Assembly (NCBI GenBank): GCA_965230605.1 | Contig: CBDDLD010000004.1 | Coordinates: 2,232,001-2,296,000 of the forward strand | DNA: 64,000 bases | Reading direction: 5' to 3' | Origin: CBDDLD01 sp965230605 | GTDB lineage: Bacteria > Bacteroidota > Bacteroidia > Flavobacteriales > Flavobacteriaceae | Part shown: positions 25,689 through 34,191 of the stretch, piece by piece | Position numbering within the stretch: position 1 is the stretch's first letter | Layout of the letters: each line of letters begins with the position of its first letter | Notes under the pieces: model-generated | What the model was told of the DNA's origin: nothing | The model's input: the letters and a program-made list of their open reading frames with translations, nothing else | Database searches by the model: none | Program-made: the position numbers and the translations under genes

Positions 25689-26390
25689 ATGAAAATAGCT
25701 TTACTCGGTTATGGAAAAATGGGGAAGATCATAGAGTCTATTGCTTTAGAGCGAGGTCATACTATTTCACTAAAAGCGGATAGTAAAACTACCGAATTAG
25801 AATTTTCTGATACAGATGTTGCTATTGATTTCAGTTTACCAAAAACGGCTGTAAAAAACATTACAGCTTCTATTGATGCCAAAGTACCAGTCATATCCGG
25901 GACAACAGGTTGGCTAGATCATTATGATACAATTGTTGATCATTGCAATGTTAAAAACGGGGCCTTTCTTTACGCTTCAAATTTTAGCTTAGGCGTTAAT
26001 ATTTTTTTCGAAGTAAATCGGGTATTGAGCCAGATGATTGCTGATCTTCCAGAATACAAGGTATCCATTGAAGAAATTCACCATACGCAGAAGTTAGATG
26101 CTCCTAGTGGTACTGCCATTAGTCTAGCTGAGGGTATTATTAATTCTTCCGAATATAAAAATTGGACGATGGATACTCCTAACAATGAAGAGGTTGAAAT
26201 CACTGCTAAACGTATAGAAAATGTTCCAGGCACACATATCATTGATTATTCCTCTGAGGTAGATTCCATAGAGATTAAGCATACGGCTCACAGTAGAATG
26301 GGATTTGCTTTAGGTGCTGTAATCGCTGCTGAATGGATAAAAGATAAAAAAGGAGTCTTTTCTATGAAAGATGTGTTAAACATTGGTTAA
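25689..26390 (+). CDS. dapB: 4-hydroxy-tetrahydrodipicolinate reductase
   Basis: Reduces 4-hydroxy-tetrahydrodipicolinate with NAD(P)H in lysine and diaminopimelate synthesis. The 233-residue protein starts with the Rossmann motif LGYGKMGK, has SGTTGW, ASNFSLGVNIFF and the catalytic/substrate signature IEEIHHTQKLDAPSGTA. It is somewhat shorter than the usual 240-270 residues because the N-terminal domain is compact, as in other Bacteroidota. It begins 1 bp after DUF5683. Confidence 0.95.
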   Translation: MKIALLGYGKMGKIIESIALERGHTISLKADSKTTELEFSDTDVAIDFSLPKTAVKNITASIDAKVPVISGTTGWLDHYDTIVDHCNVKNGAFLYASNFSLGVNIFFEVNRVLSQMIADLPEYKVSIEEIHHTQKLDAPSGTAISLAEGIINSSEYKNWTMDTPNNEEVEITAKRIENVPGTHIIDYSSEVDSIEIKHTAHSRMGFALGAVIAAEWIKDKKGVFSMKDVLNIG

Positions 26391-26453
26391 TTTGCCAAAT
26401 CAATGAAACAGATTTAAATAATTTTCAACTTACTGTAGACAAAACATACAATT

Positions 26454-28070
26454 ATGACTTTTACACAATGGTTACTCTTTTTACTCATCATACAGATCGT
26501 TCATGGATTGGGTACATGGAAATTGTATATTAAAGCAGGACGACAAGCTTGGGAGGCTTTTATTCCTATTTATAATGCCGTTATTTTAATGAAAATCATT
26601 AACCGCCCATGGTGGTGGGTGATATTGGCATTCCTTCCTATCGTAAACCTTATTATGCTACCAGCTATTTGGGTAGAAACTGCAAGAGCTTTCGGTAAGC
26701 ATTCTAATCTAGATACATTTTTGTCTGTGATTACATTAGGTTTTTACAACTATTATCTCAACTATGTGGCCGATGTCTCTTATGTAGAAAATAGAGATCT
26801 TAAACCTAGAACGAGTACTGGTGAATGGGTCAGCTCTATCTTATTCGCTATTGTAGCAGCGACTATTGTGCACACCTATTTCTTTCAACCCTTTGTAATT
26901 CCATCTTCATCATTGGAAAAATCTTTATTGGTTGGTGATTTCTTAATTGTGAGTAAATTACATTATGGTGCTCGTACTCCTATGACGACTGTGGCAGCAC
27001 CAATGGTACATGATACTATTCCTTTACTAAAGAAAAAGTCTTATTTGTATAGTGATAAGTATGAGGAACGTAAGACATCCTGGAAGAATAAACTACAGCT
27101 CCCCTATTTTAGATTACCGGGCTTTGAAAACATAAAACATAATGATTATGTGGTATTTGGCCAGCCAGCAGATACCCTAGTGGACATGAATGATTTCACT
27201 CCCGATCGAAATTATTACAAACCAATTGATAAGAAAACGAATCTCGTAAAGCGCTGTGTTGGGTTACCGGGAGATACATTAGAAGTAAGAAATGGGTTTG
27301 TATTCATTAATGGGAAGCAAAATGTTTTACCTGATAGAGCTCAGTTGCAGTTTTCTTACGATATAAAGTTTAAAAGGCCTATACGCTCAAAAGCTGATTC
27401 CGTCCGTATAGCACGAATATTAGATAAGTTTGAAATTGATGATGGAATTGGTAGAGTAAACGTAGACACGTATAGAATATTTGCAGCCTCTGATTATGCA
27501 GTAGGGCAGCTGAAAAATCACCCTGAAGTAACTTCGATTGAGCCATTTAAGATGAATAAAAGTGACTATGATAATGGTTTTCCTCATGATCCAAATTATT
27601 CTTGGAATAGAGATTACTTCGGTCCTATATATCTTCCAAAAGCAGGAACTACTGTAAATATCAATGTAGAAAATTATGTGAAGTACAAGCGTGTGATTTC
27701 TGAGTACGAAGGTCATAAGATCTACGCAAATGGTACACAAGTCTTTATAGATGGTAAGCCTGCAACATCTTATACTTTTGAAAAAGACTATTACTGGATG
27801 ATGGGTGACAATAGGCACAATTCTGTAGACAGTAGAGCTTGGGGAATGGTTCCTCATGATCATATCATAGGAAAACCTGTATTTATATGGATGAGTATCG
27901 ATGGTATAAATGACGGGCTTAAGAATTGGAGCATTCGTTGGGATCGCGTATTTACTACTGTAAGCGGGTCCGGAGAGCGACGCTCTTATTTAATACCTTT
28001 CCTATTACTAATCTTTGGTTGGATAGGCATTAGCAGATGGCGTAAGAATAAAAAAGCAAAAACTTCTTAA
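26454..28070 (+). CDS. lepB: Signal peptidase I, extended Bacteroidota form
   Basis: A 538-residue type I signal peptidase, much longer than the enterobacterial form. Residues 1-110 are an N-terminal multi-helix DUF5684-like membrane domain (VHGLGTWKLYIKAGRQAWEA, then FIPIYN, PWWWVILAFLPIVNLI). After this comes the catalytic region: the nucleophile serine in VIPSSSLEKSLLVGD (the Met usually after Ser is Leu here), the lysine base in LVKRCVGLPGDTLEV, and the C-terminal YYWMMGDNRHNSVDSRAWGM. A final membrane segment lies near residues 515-530. It removes signal peptides on the periplasmic face. Confidence 0.93.
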   Translation: MTFTQWLLFLLIIQIVHGLGTWKLYIKAGRQAWEAFIPIYNAVILMKIINRPWWWVILAFLPIVNLIMLPAIWVETARAFGKHSNLDTFLSVITLGFYNYYLNYVADVSYVENRDLKPRTSTGEWVSSILFAIVAATIVHTYFFQPFVIPSSSLEKSLLVGDFLIVSKLHYGARTPMTTVAAPMVHDTIPLLKKKSYLYSDKYEERKTSWKNKLQLPYFRLPGFENIKHNDYVVFGQPADTLVDMNDFTPDRNYYKPIDKKTNLVKRCVGLPGDTLEVRNGFVFINGKQNVLPDRAQLQFSYDIKFKRPIRSKADSVRIARILDKFEIDDGIGRVNVDTYRIFAASDYAVGQLKNHPEVTSIEPFKMNKSDYDNGFPHDPNYSWNRDYFGPIYLPKAGTTVNINVENYVKYKRVISEYEGHKIYANGTQVFIDGKPATSYTFEKDYYWMMGDNRHNSVDSRAWGMVPHDHIIGKPVFIWMSIDGINDGLKNWSIRWDRVFTTVSGSGERRSYLIPFLLLIFGWIGISRWRKNKKAKTS

Positions 28071-28074
28071 TCAT

Positions 28075-29382
28075 ATGGATAGTATATCATTACTAAATAG
28101 TCTTTTGGAAGCATTATCACATTCAGAAGATAATGTTCCTCTTAGGTTACAGATAGTAAAAATTTATATGGATATGAATGAATATCCTAACGCTGAGGAG
28201 CATCTTCTGAAAATCTTAAGAAAAGACTCGAGTAGTGAATATAAATTTTTATTGGCCAAATGTTATTTTGAGCAATCTAAATATAACTTAACAGAAGTGA
28301 TTCTTGAAGAATTAATTTCAGGAAAACGATCGGTAGACTACTTAGAACTATATTGTTATACCCTACATAAACAAGATCAAAACGGAGAAGCCTCTGATAT
28401 CTACAAAGAAATAGTAGGTTTAAATCCGAAATACAGAAATGAAGAGTTAGACAGTCTGTTTAGAGTTAGTAGTTCTCCTATGGATGATGATTTTGTGGAC
28501 CAAGATGGTATCAACTTTATTAAGAGATCAGATATAAGCTTCAAAGATGTTGGGGGTATGAACAATGTTAAAGAAGAGATTGATTTAAAAATAATAAAAC
28601 CACTAATTCATAAAGATCTTTATAAAGCATATGGGAAGAAAATTGGTGGTGGAATATTATTGTATGGCCCTCCTGGCTGTGGGAAAACACATATCGCAAA
28701 AGCGACAGCGGGAGAAATCAATGCTAACTTCATTAATGTTGGCATAAATGATATTTTAGATATGTGGTTAGGCAATTCGGAAAAGAACTTGCATGAGATA
28801 TTTGAAACAGCAAGAAGCAATAAGCCTTGCGTAATTTTTATTGATGAGATAGATGCATTAGGAGCAAATAGAAATGATATTAACAAAAACGCAGGAAGAA
28901 CTGTTATCAATCAATTTCTGGCAGAATTAGATGGTATAGAATCTGATAATGATGGTGTTCTTATTTTAGGTGCTACAAATGCACCTTGGTATATAGACCC
29001 TGCTTTCAGAAGGCCAGGTAGATTTGATAGAATTATCTTTGTAGCTCCTCCAGATTTACAGGCAAGGAAGTCTATCTATGAAATACAATTAAATGGTAAA
29101 CCAACCGAAAAAATTGATCTTAACAGTATTGCAAAAAAAAGTGACCAATTCTCCGGCGCAGATATTAAAGCAAGCATAGATGTTGCTATTGAGGGTAAAC
29201 TACAAGAATCTTTTAAAGATGGTATACCCAAACCAATAAATACAAAAGATATTCTTAAGGCAATACGAAAAATAAAACCTTCTACAAAAGAATGGTTCTC
29301 TTCTGCAAAAAATTATGCTTTATATTCAAATGACGCTGGTTTATATGATGATATACTATTGTACTTAAATATTAAAAAATAA
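28075..29382 (+). CDS. AAA+ ATPase with N-terminal TPR region
   Basis: A 435-residue protein. Residues 1-120 are a TPR-like helical array (LLNSLLEALSHSEDN, YPNAEEHLLKILRKDSSSEY). Residues 155-400 are a classic AAA ATPase module close to the p97/Vps4/FtsH type: FKDVGGMNNVKEEID, Walker A GPPGCGKT (198-205), a pore-loop-like MWLGNSEKN, Walker B IFIDEID (253-259), sensor ATNAP and arginine fingers in RRPGRFDR (312-319), then FSGADIKASIDVAIE. No protease or membrane domain is present. It starts 4 bp after lepB and its stop overlaps the next TPR-membrane gene start. Probably a substrate-remodelling ATPase working with that partner; the substrate is unknown. Confidence 0.88.
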   Translation: MDSISLLNSLLEALSHSEDNVPLRLQIVKIYMDMNEYPNAEEHLLKILRKDSSSEYKFLLAKCYFEQSKYNLTEVILEELISGKRSVDYLELYCYTLHKQDQNGEASDIYKEIVGLNPKYRNEELDSLFRVSSSPMDDDFVDQDGINFIKRSDISFKDVGGMNNVKEEIDLKIIKPLIHKDLYKAYGKKIGGGILLYGPPGCGKTHIAKATAGEINANFINVGINDILDMWLGNSEKNLHEIFETARSNKPCVIFIDEIDALGANRNDINKNAGRTVINQFLAELDGIESDNDGVLILGATNAPWYIDPAFRRPGRFDRIIFVAPPDLQARKSIYEIQLNGKPTEKIDLNSIAKKSDQFSGADIKASIDVAIEGKLQESFKDGIPKPINTKDILKAIRKIKPSTKEWFSSAKNYALYSNDAGLYDDILLYLNIKK

Positions 29383-30614
29383 TGTCAATTGAAGGAAATT
29401 TCCAGAGGGGCTGCCAGCTTTTCGAATTAAACCGCTTTAATGAGGCTATCCCTTTTTTTAAAAACGTTTTATCGACCGATATTGATAACTTTGAGGCTAA
29501 ATATCTTTTAGCTCAATCTTACCTTCACATCGATGAAATAGATAACTCTAAGGAGCTTGCTCTTGAATTAAGGGGTGAAGCTCCAAATTTTAGCGATGTT
29601 TACTATTTATTATCACAGATAAATTTTCATAAGGGTCAAAATAAAGAAGCTCTTGAAAATATTGACACCGCTATGAGTTTAGATCCTTACGATGAAAATT
29701 ATTTTGGCCATAAAGCATATATCTTATTAGATAATAAAGAATTTGAAGAAGGGCTAAAGTTTGCTGATGAAGGATTAAAATTAAATGCTAAAAGTAGATT
29801 ATGCTTAAATGCTAGAGCTACTATACTGACCAAGCTAAAAAGAAAAGAAGAAGCCAAAGAAACAATAGATAATCTCTTAAATGATGACCCAGAGAATGCT
29901 TTCTCTCATGCAAATGTGGGCTGGAGTAAATTAGAAAACAATAATATAGGTGACGCTCAAAATCACTTTAGAGAAGCTCTCAAGTTAGACCCAAACTCTG
30001 ATTATGCTAGAGAAGGTATGCTTACTACTATTAAAGCTAAGAACAGCATATACCGTTTGTATCTAAGATATGCTTTTTGGATAGGGAATAAATCAGATAG
30101 AAATCAGTGGATATATCTGATCGGAATTTATCTAGTTTACAGATTTTCTGTAAAAATACTTTCTTACTCTGGCCTAACTATACTGTCTATTCCACTAATA
30201 ATAGCTTACCTCCTTTTTGCTTTAGGAACTTGGATCATGGACCCTTTATCTAATATGATTTTATTGTTTGATAAGAATGGTAAGTTTTTACTGAACAAGA
30301 ATTCTAAAATGAGTGGCCAAATTCTTTTCTCACTATTGTCTATAGCTTTGGTGTCATACGTTATAAGTTTTATAGTAGATGCTGATATATTATTGCTTAT
30401 AAGTATTGGTTGTCTAGCTGCAATATTACCATTAACAAGAAGCCCTCTATTAATAAACAAACCCTCTAAAGTATTCGGTTATTCTTATGGAATATTAATT
30501 TTACTTATTGCATTAACAGGTACAGCTTTCGGGTTTAGTTTTGGTAGTGTTACTTTAACATTAGCCATAATGTTTGTAGCCTATACTTGGCTAGGGAGTT
30601 TAATATTTAATTAG
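29382..30614 (+). CDS. TPR protein with C-terminal membrane segments, partner of the AAA+ ATPase
   Basis: A 410-residue protein. Residues 1-220 are tetratricopeptide repeats (EGNFQRGCQLFELNRFNEAI, KYLLAQSYLHIDEIDNSKEL, AFSHANVGWSKLENNNIGDA, HFREALKLDPNSDYAREGML). Residues 240-410 contain about five or six membrane helices (LTILSIPLIIAYLLFALGTW, LFSLLSIALVSYVISFIVDA, GILILLIALTGTAFGF). Its TPR part should face the cytoplasm where the AAA+ protein is. The start overlaps the AAA+ stop by 1 bp, so the pair is one unit. Function unknown; membrane tether or substrate receptor is inferred. Confidence 0.82.
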   Translation: MSIEGNFQRGCQLFELNRFNEAIPFFKNVLSTDIDNFEAKYLLAQSYLHIDEIDNSKELALELRGEAPNFSDVYYLLSQINFHKGQNKEALENIDTAMSLDPYDENYFGHKAYILLDNKEFEEGLKFADEGLKLNAKSRLCLNARATILTKLKRKEEAKETIDNLLNDDPENAFSHANVGWSKLENNNIGDAQNHFREALKLDPNSDYAREGMLTTIKAKNSIYRLYLRYAFWIGNKSDRNQWIYLIGIYLVYRFSVKILSYSGLTILSIPLIIAYLLFALGTWIMDPLSNMILLFDKNGKFLLNKNSKMSGQILFSLLSIALVSYVISFIVDADILLLISIGCLAAILPLTRSPLLINKPSKVFGYSYGILILLIALTGTAFGFSFGSVTLTLAIMFVAYTWLGSLIFN

Positions 30615-30616
30615 TT

Positions 30617-31234
30617 GTGTTAGTTATACATCCAACATACTTCCCTAACATTTCGCATTTTGTTGCTATAGCAAATTCGGAAGCTGTTGTTTTTGAAGTT
30701 TTTGACAACTATCAAAAACAAACATTTCGCAATCGCTGTGACATTTATGGTGCTAATGGAAAGCTTACATTGACAATGCCTGTATCTTACTCCCAAAAGA
30801 ACAGACAGCTTTATAAAGATGTAAAGATATACAATGAAGAGAATTGGCAATTACATCATTTAAAATCGCTACAGTCGGCTTATCGCACCTCACCATTTTA
30901 CGAGTACTATGAGGATGATCTAAATATATTGTTTGAAACACGTTTTGAATTCTTATTAGACTTCAATTTTAAGTGTCTAGAAGTCCTTCTAGAGTGCTTG
31001 CAATTGGACGCCAGCTATAGTTTAACCGATACTTTTAATAAAAATATAGATGCTACAGATCTGAGGCAACTTGTCAATCCGGCTACAGCAAAATCATTTA
31101 CTTTCGAAACCTATACCCAAGTCTTTCAGGAAAAACATGGTTATTTAAACAATCTAAGTGTGTTAGATCTCATTTTTAATGAAGGCCCTAATGCTTCCAA
31201 CTACCTGAAATCCCAAACCCTACATATGTTATGA
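30617..31234 (+). CDS. WbqC-family protein
   Basis: A 205-residue protein of the WbqC family: begins LVIHPTYFPNISHFVAIANS, followed by FRNRCDIYGANGKLTLTMPV and LKSLQSAYRTSPFYEYYEDD. The family is found in O-antigen and polysaccharide loci and in Bacteroidota core genomes, with no defined reaction. It starts at GTG two bases after the TPR gene stop and overlaps the DUF6122 gene by 4 bp. In related genomes it usually follows lepB directly, which makes the AAA/TPR pair look inserted. Confidence 0.88.
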   Translation: MLVIHPTYFPNISHFVAIANSEAVVFEVFDNYQKQTFRNRCDIYGANGKLTLTMPVSYSQKNRQLYKDVKIYNEENWQLHHLKSLQSAYRTSPFYEYYEDDLNILFETRFEFLLDFNFKCLEVLLECLQLDASYSLTDTFNKNIDATDLRQLVNPATAKSFTFETYTQVFQEKHGYLNNLSVLDLIFNEGPNASNYLKSQTLHML

Positions 31235-31545
31235 CACGACTTTTAATTCATTATGCTATTCATTTCGGGCTCCCGTTGATCGTTGCACTACTATTTTTCA
31301 AAACCAATTGGAAGTTCGCCTTAATCGTTATGTTATCAGCCTTATGTATAGATCTCGATCATATATTAGCTGATCCGATGTACGACCCTAACAGATGCAG
31401 TATTAATTTCCATCCTCTGCATTCGTATATAGCCATTGGGATTTATATAATTCTGGCCTTAATAAAAAAGACCCGCCTTCTTGGTATAGGTCTCCTGATA
31501 CATATTTTTGCAGATGCAGTAGATTGTTACCTCTTAAAGTTTTAA
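31231..31545 (+). CDS. DUF6122 membrane protein
   Basis: A 104-residue membrane protein with about four hydrophobic segments (FGLPLIVALLFF, ALIVMLSALCIDLDHIL, YIAIGIYIILAL, LGIGLLIHIFADAVD). Conserved His and Asp residues (LDHILADPMYDPNRCSINFH, HPLH) resemble metal ligands of membrane hydrolase-like families. It overlaps wbqC by 4 bp at its start and the convergent EEP gene by 12 bp at its end. Function unknown. Confidence 0.85.
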   Translation: MTRLLIHYAIHFGLPLIVALLFFKTNWKFALIVMLSALCIDLDHILADPMYDPNRCSINFHPLHSYIAIGIYIILALIKKTRLLGIGLLIHIFADAVDCYLLKF

Positions 31546-32550
31546 TGTGGTCATAATAGGATAGTGATCGGATAACTTGACGTCATATGATTTAAAGCCA
31601 TTGACTGTAAATGCTTTGTCAGAAAGAATAAAGTCTATACGAACAGGGAAGAATTTAAAATCATAAGTGCGTCCAAATCCATTGCCCGCTTCGACAAAAG
31701 TGTCTTTATAATCTTTGATAATCTGATTATAAACATAAGAATATGCTGTATTATTAAAATCGCCGCTTACAATGGTCTTATAATGGCAATTAGCCTTGTG
31801 TTTTAGAAAAATATCCGTCTGCTTTTGCTGCATTTTAAACGTATTACTGACACGTTTCATTAAATTTTCTGAGGACGTTTTTTTAAGTTCACTCACTTCG
31901 GTGTTTATTCCTGAAGACTGAAGGTGAAGGTTGTAAACTCTAATCGTATCATTATGGCGTAATACGTCTACATAAATAGCATTATTTGATGTCCCCGGAA
32001 ATTCTACAGATCCTGATTTTACGATCGGGAATTTGGACAATATGGCCTGTCCGCTTTTTACCCTATCGCCTGATAATTTTTCATATCTGAAATAGTCCCC
32101 AAGAACTAAAGCATCGTCCTTATGATACTCTTGAAGGCATAAAATATCTGGAGATTCTTTATCAATAAAACTAGCGATATCATCTTTAACTGAGGATTCA
32201 GGTATCCAGTTGAACAAGTTAAACAGCCTCACATTATAGTTCATCACCGTGAAGTTCTGTTCATCCTCAACTTGTTTAGATCCCGAAAAACGATACATGG
32301 ATCCCACATACTTATAACCAATAATTAAGATAACTAATGATAATAACAGTTGCTTTTTCACCTTTAAAAGCCAATAAATAAAGAATAAAACGTTTAAAAA
32401 AATGAGTAGCGGCACACCCAGACTTAAGACTGATAAAAACGCAAAGCTTTTTGGAGATAAGTAGGGTAAAATGTAGGATAGTAATAAGAGTAAGGCTGCC
32501 AAAGAATTGACAATGAAGATAATTTTATCAAAAAAGTGAAGTCGCTTCAT
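31534..32550 (-). CDS. Membrane-anchored endonuclease/exonuclease/phosphatase-family protein
   Basis: A 338-residue protein with two or three N-terminal membrane segments (residues 8-95: LAALLLLLSYILPYL, LLIFLNVLFFIYWLL, LLSLVILIIGYKYVG) and then a complete EEP catalytic domain: VMNYNVRLFN, ILCLQEYH (metal-binding Glu), VYNLHLQSSG, IVSGDFNNTAYS (the GDFN motif intact) and SDHYPIMTTL. It is a phosphodiesterase or nuclease with the active domain outside the membrane. The first gene downstream of the rhomboid pair; its last 12 bp overlap the convergent DUF6122 gene. Confidence 0.88.
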   Translation of the reverse strand: MKRLHFFDKIIFIVNSLAALLLLLSYILPYLSPKSFAFLSVLSLGVPLLIFLNVLFFIYWLLKVKKQLLLSLVILIIGYKYVGSMYRFSGSKQVEDEQNFTVMNYNVRLFNLFNWIPESSVKDDIASFIDKESPDILCLQEYHKDDALVLGDYFRYEKLSGDRVKSGQAILSKFPIVKSGSVEFPGTSNNAIYVDVLRHNDTIRVYNLHLQSSGINTEVSELKKTSSENLMKRVSNTFKMQQKQTDIFLKHKANCHYKTIVSGDFNNTAYSYVYNQIIKDYKDTFVEAGNGFGRTYDFKFFPVRIDFILSDKAFTVNGFKSYDVKLSDHYPIMTTLKL

Positions 32551-32553
32551 GCA

Positions 32554-33435
32554 TTACTGATCTTTCCCTGCTTTAAATAAGAACTGTTTCTCTTCTTCTG
32601 TTAAACTCTCATACCCACTCTTACTGATCTTATCTAGAATAACATCGATTTGTTTTTGCTTATTAAATTCTTTAAACTCTTCTTTTTTATGCCCTGCAAA
32701 ACTATTCTTTCCTTTTTTCTTATGAACGGTTTTTAAATTGCTTTTAGGTTTAAAAAGACTCATAAAACTATCCATTAATCGCTCAAAACCAGCCCCTATA
32801 TCTTTGCCTTTTTGTAATTGTGCCGCATAAATATAGCCTAATAAAGCACCTCCTAAATGTGCTATATGTCCACCTTGGTTACCTCCCATTAGTCCTAATA
32901 AATCAAGAGCTATAAGAAGCATTCCAATGTATTTCCACTTTACATTAAACGTAAATATTCGTATTTCCGTATTAGCTAAGTATACAGCAATAAAAATTAA
33001 TAATGCCCTCACACCTGCTGATGCACCAACTAAATAACTAGTTATGAAATATTTGGCAGGAAGCATGTTATAAATTAATAAATATGCCAGTCCTCCAAAA
33101 ATGATTCCTAGAAAGTAAATATTCAGGATCATCTTCACTCTGAAGAGATTTAATAGCACTCTTGAAATCAGGTACAAGAACAACATATTAAATAAAAAAT
33201 GGAAAAGTCCATAATGCGCAAAACCATAAGTGATCAATGTCCATGGTTTTACTATAAATTGAGAAAGATCACTTGGTAGTTCTAAGTAGTATAAGGCTCT
33301 TGAGTATTTAAAAAGCTTAGACATTAAGAACGCTACAATAAAGATCACCGAATTTACGGCAATGATCTTACCAAAAACATTCAGGGTATTGAACTTATAT
33401 TTTAAATCTTGAAACGTACTCATAACTAGTTCCAA
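32554..33435 (-). CDS. Rhomboid-family intramembrane serine protease (second copy)
   Basis: A 293-residue membrane protein with six hydrophobic segments and the rhomboid signature: HYGLFHFLFNMLFLYLISR in helix 2, GASAGV (nucleophile Ser) near residue 140, and GGHIAHLGGALLGYIYA (catalytic His) near 190. The cytoplasmic C-terminal tail (from 215) is basic and contains FKPKSNLKTVHKKKGKNSF. It overlaps the first rhomboid gene by 10 bp. It cleaves membrane proteins within the bilayer; the substrate is unknown. Confidence 0.9.
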   Translation of the reverse strand: MELVMSTFQDLKYKFNTLNVFGKIIAVNSVIFIVAFLMSKLFKYSRALYYLELPSDLSQFIVKPWTLITYGFAHYGLFHFLFNMLFLYLISRVLLNLFRVKMILNIYFLGIIFGGLAYLLIYNMLPAKYFITSYLVGASAGVRALLIFIAVYLANTEIRIFTFNVKWKYIGMLLIALDLLGLMGGNQGGHIAHLGGALLGYIYAAQLQKGKDIGAGFERLMDSFMSLFKPKSNLKTVHKKKGKNSFAGHKKEEFKEFNKQKQIDVILDKISKSGYESLTEEEKQFLFKAGKDQ

Positions 33436-34184
33436 CGGTATTTATCCATACTGTTCTTTCGCCAAAATAAATATATTATGGCTCCTGTAATTGCTCCTCC
33501 AACGTGAGCAACATATCCCGTATTGTCATTTCCTAATAGAGGTGTTCCTGTAAAAAGAGCAGCTATAAGATCTGACCCAATGATACCAACTACTAAATAC
33601 TTAACTTTCAATCGTATAGGAGGAAATAGCAAGTAAATGTCTTTATTAGGGAACATTAAGCCGAAAACAGCCAAAACTCCCATTATTGCTCCAGATGCAC
33701 CAACAGAAGATTTATTGTAGGCTATTAAAAGGTTTTTAATTGAGTTTTGGTCTAATATCGTCTCCCAACCAGTATTATACATTCCTTTCTTTATTAATTG
33801 AATTACCTCTGAACTATTATATCCACTATCAATTAATTTATTGATAATTATTGTGAATTGAGCATAGTCCACAATGAAGGTTAGTAATGCTGCACCCAAG
33901 CCTGCCGAAAAATACAAAAACACAAATCTCTTAGTTCCCAATAACATTTCAACATTAACACCAATAAAAAAAAGCATTAACATATTAAAAAGTAAATGGG
34001 TTTGGTCACCATGCATAAACATATGGGTTACAATTTGCCAAGGCTGAAACATATCATTCTTTGGGAAATATAGTGCAAACCACTCATAAAATAATTGCCC
34101 ATTCCCTATGGATAGTGTGCCAATGAACATGACAACATTTATAATAATCAAGTGCTTTACTGCATCTGTAATTCCTAATCTCAT
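33426..34184 (-). CDS. Rhomboid-family intramembrane serine protease (first copy)
   Basis: A 252-residue rhomboid. It shows HGDQTHLLFNMLMLFFIGV (helix 2), the nucleophile in VGASGAIMGVLAVFGLMFPN and the catalytic His in YVAHVGGAITGAIIY. An insert (residues 105-155) lies between the helix 3-4 region and the active site. It sits 7 bp after mutL and overlaps the second rhomboid, forming a mutL-rhomboid-rhomboid-EEP minus-strand run that I recall as common in Flavobacteriia. Confidence 0.92.
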   Translation of the reverse strand: MRLGITDAVKHLIIINVVMFIGTLSIGNGQLFYEWFALYFPKNDMFQPWQIVTHMFMHGDQTHLLFNMLMLFFIGVNVEMLLGTKRFVFLYFSAGLGAALLTFIVDYAQFTIIINKLIDSGYNSSEVIQLIKKGMYNTGWETILDQNSIKNLLIAYNKSSVGASGAIMGVLAVFGLMFPNKDIYLLFPPIRLKVKYLVVGIIGSDLIAALFTGTPLLGNDNTGYVAHVGGAITGAIIYLFWRKNSMDKYRWN

Positions 34185-34191
34185 ACCTTAC

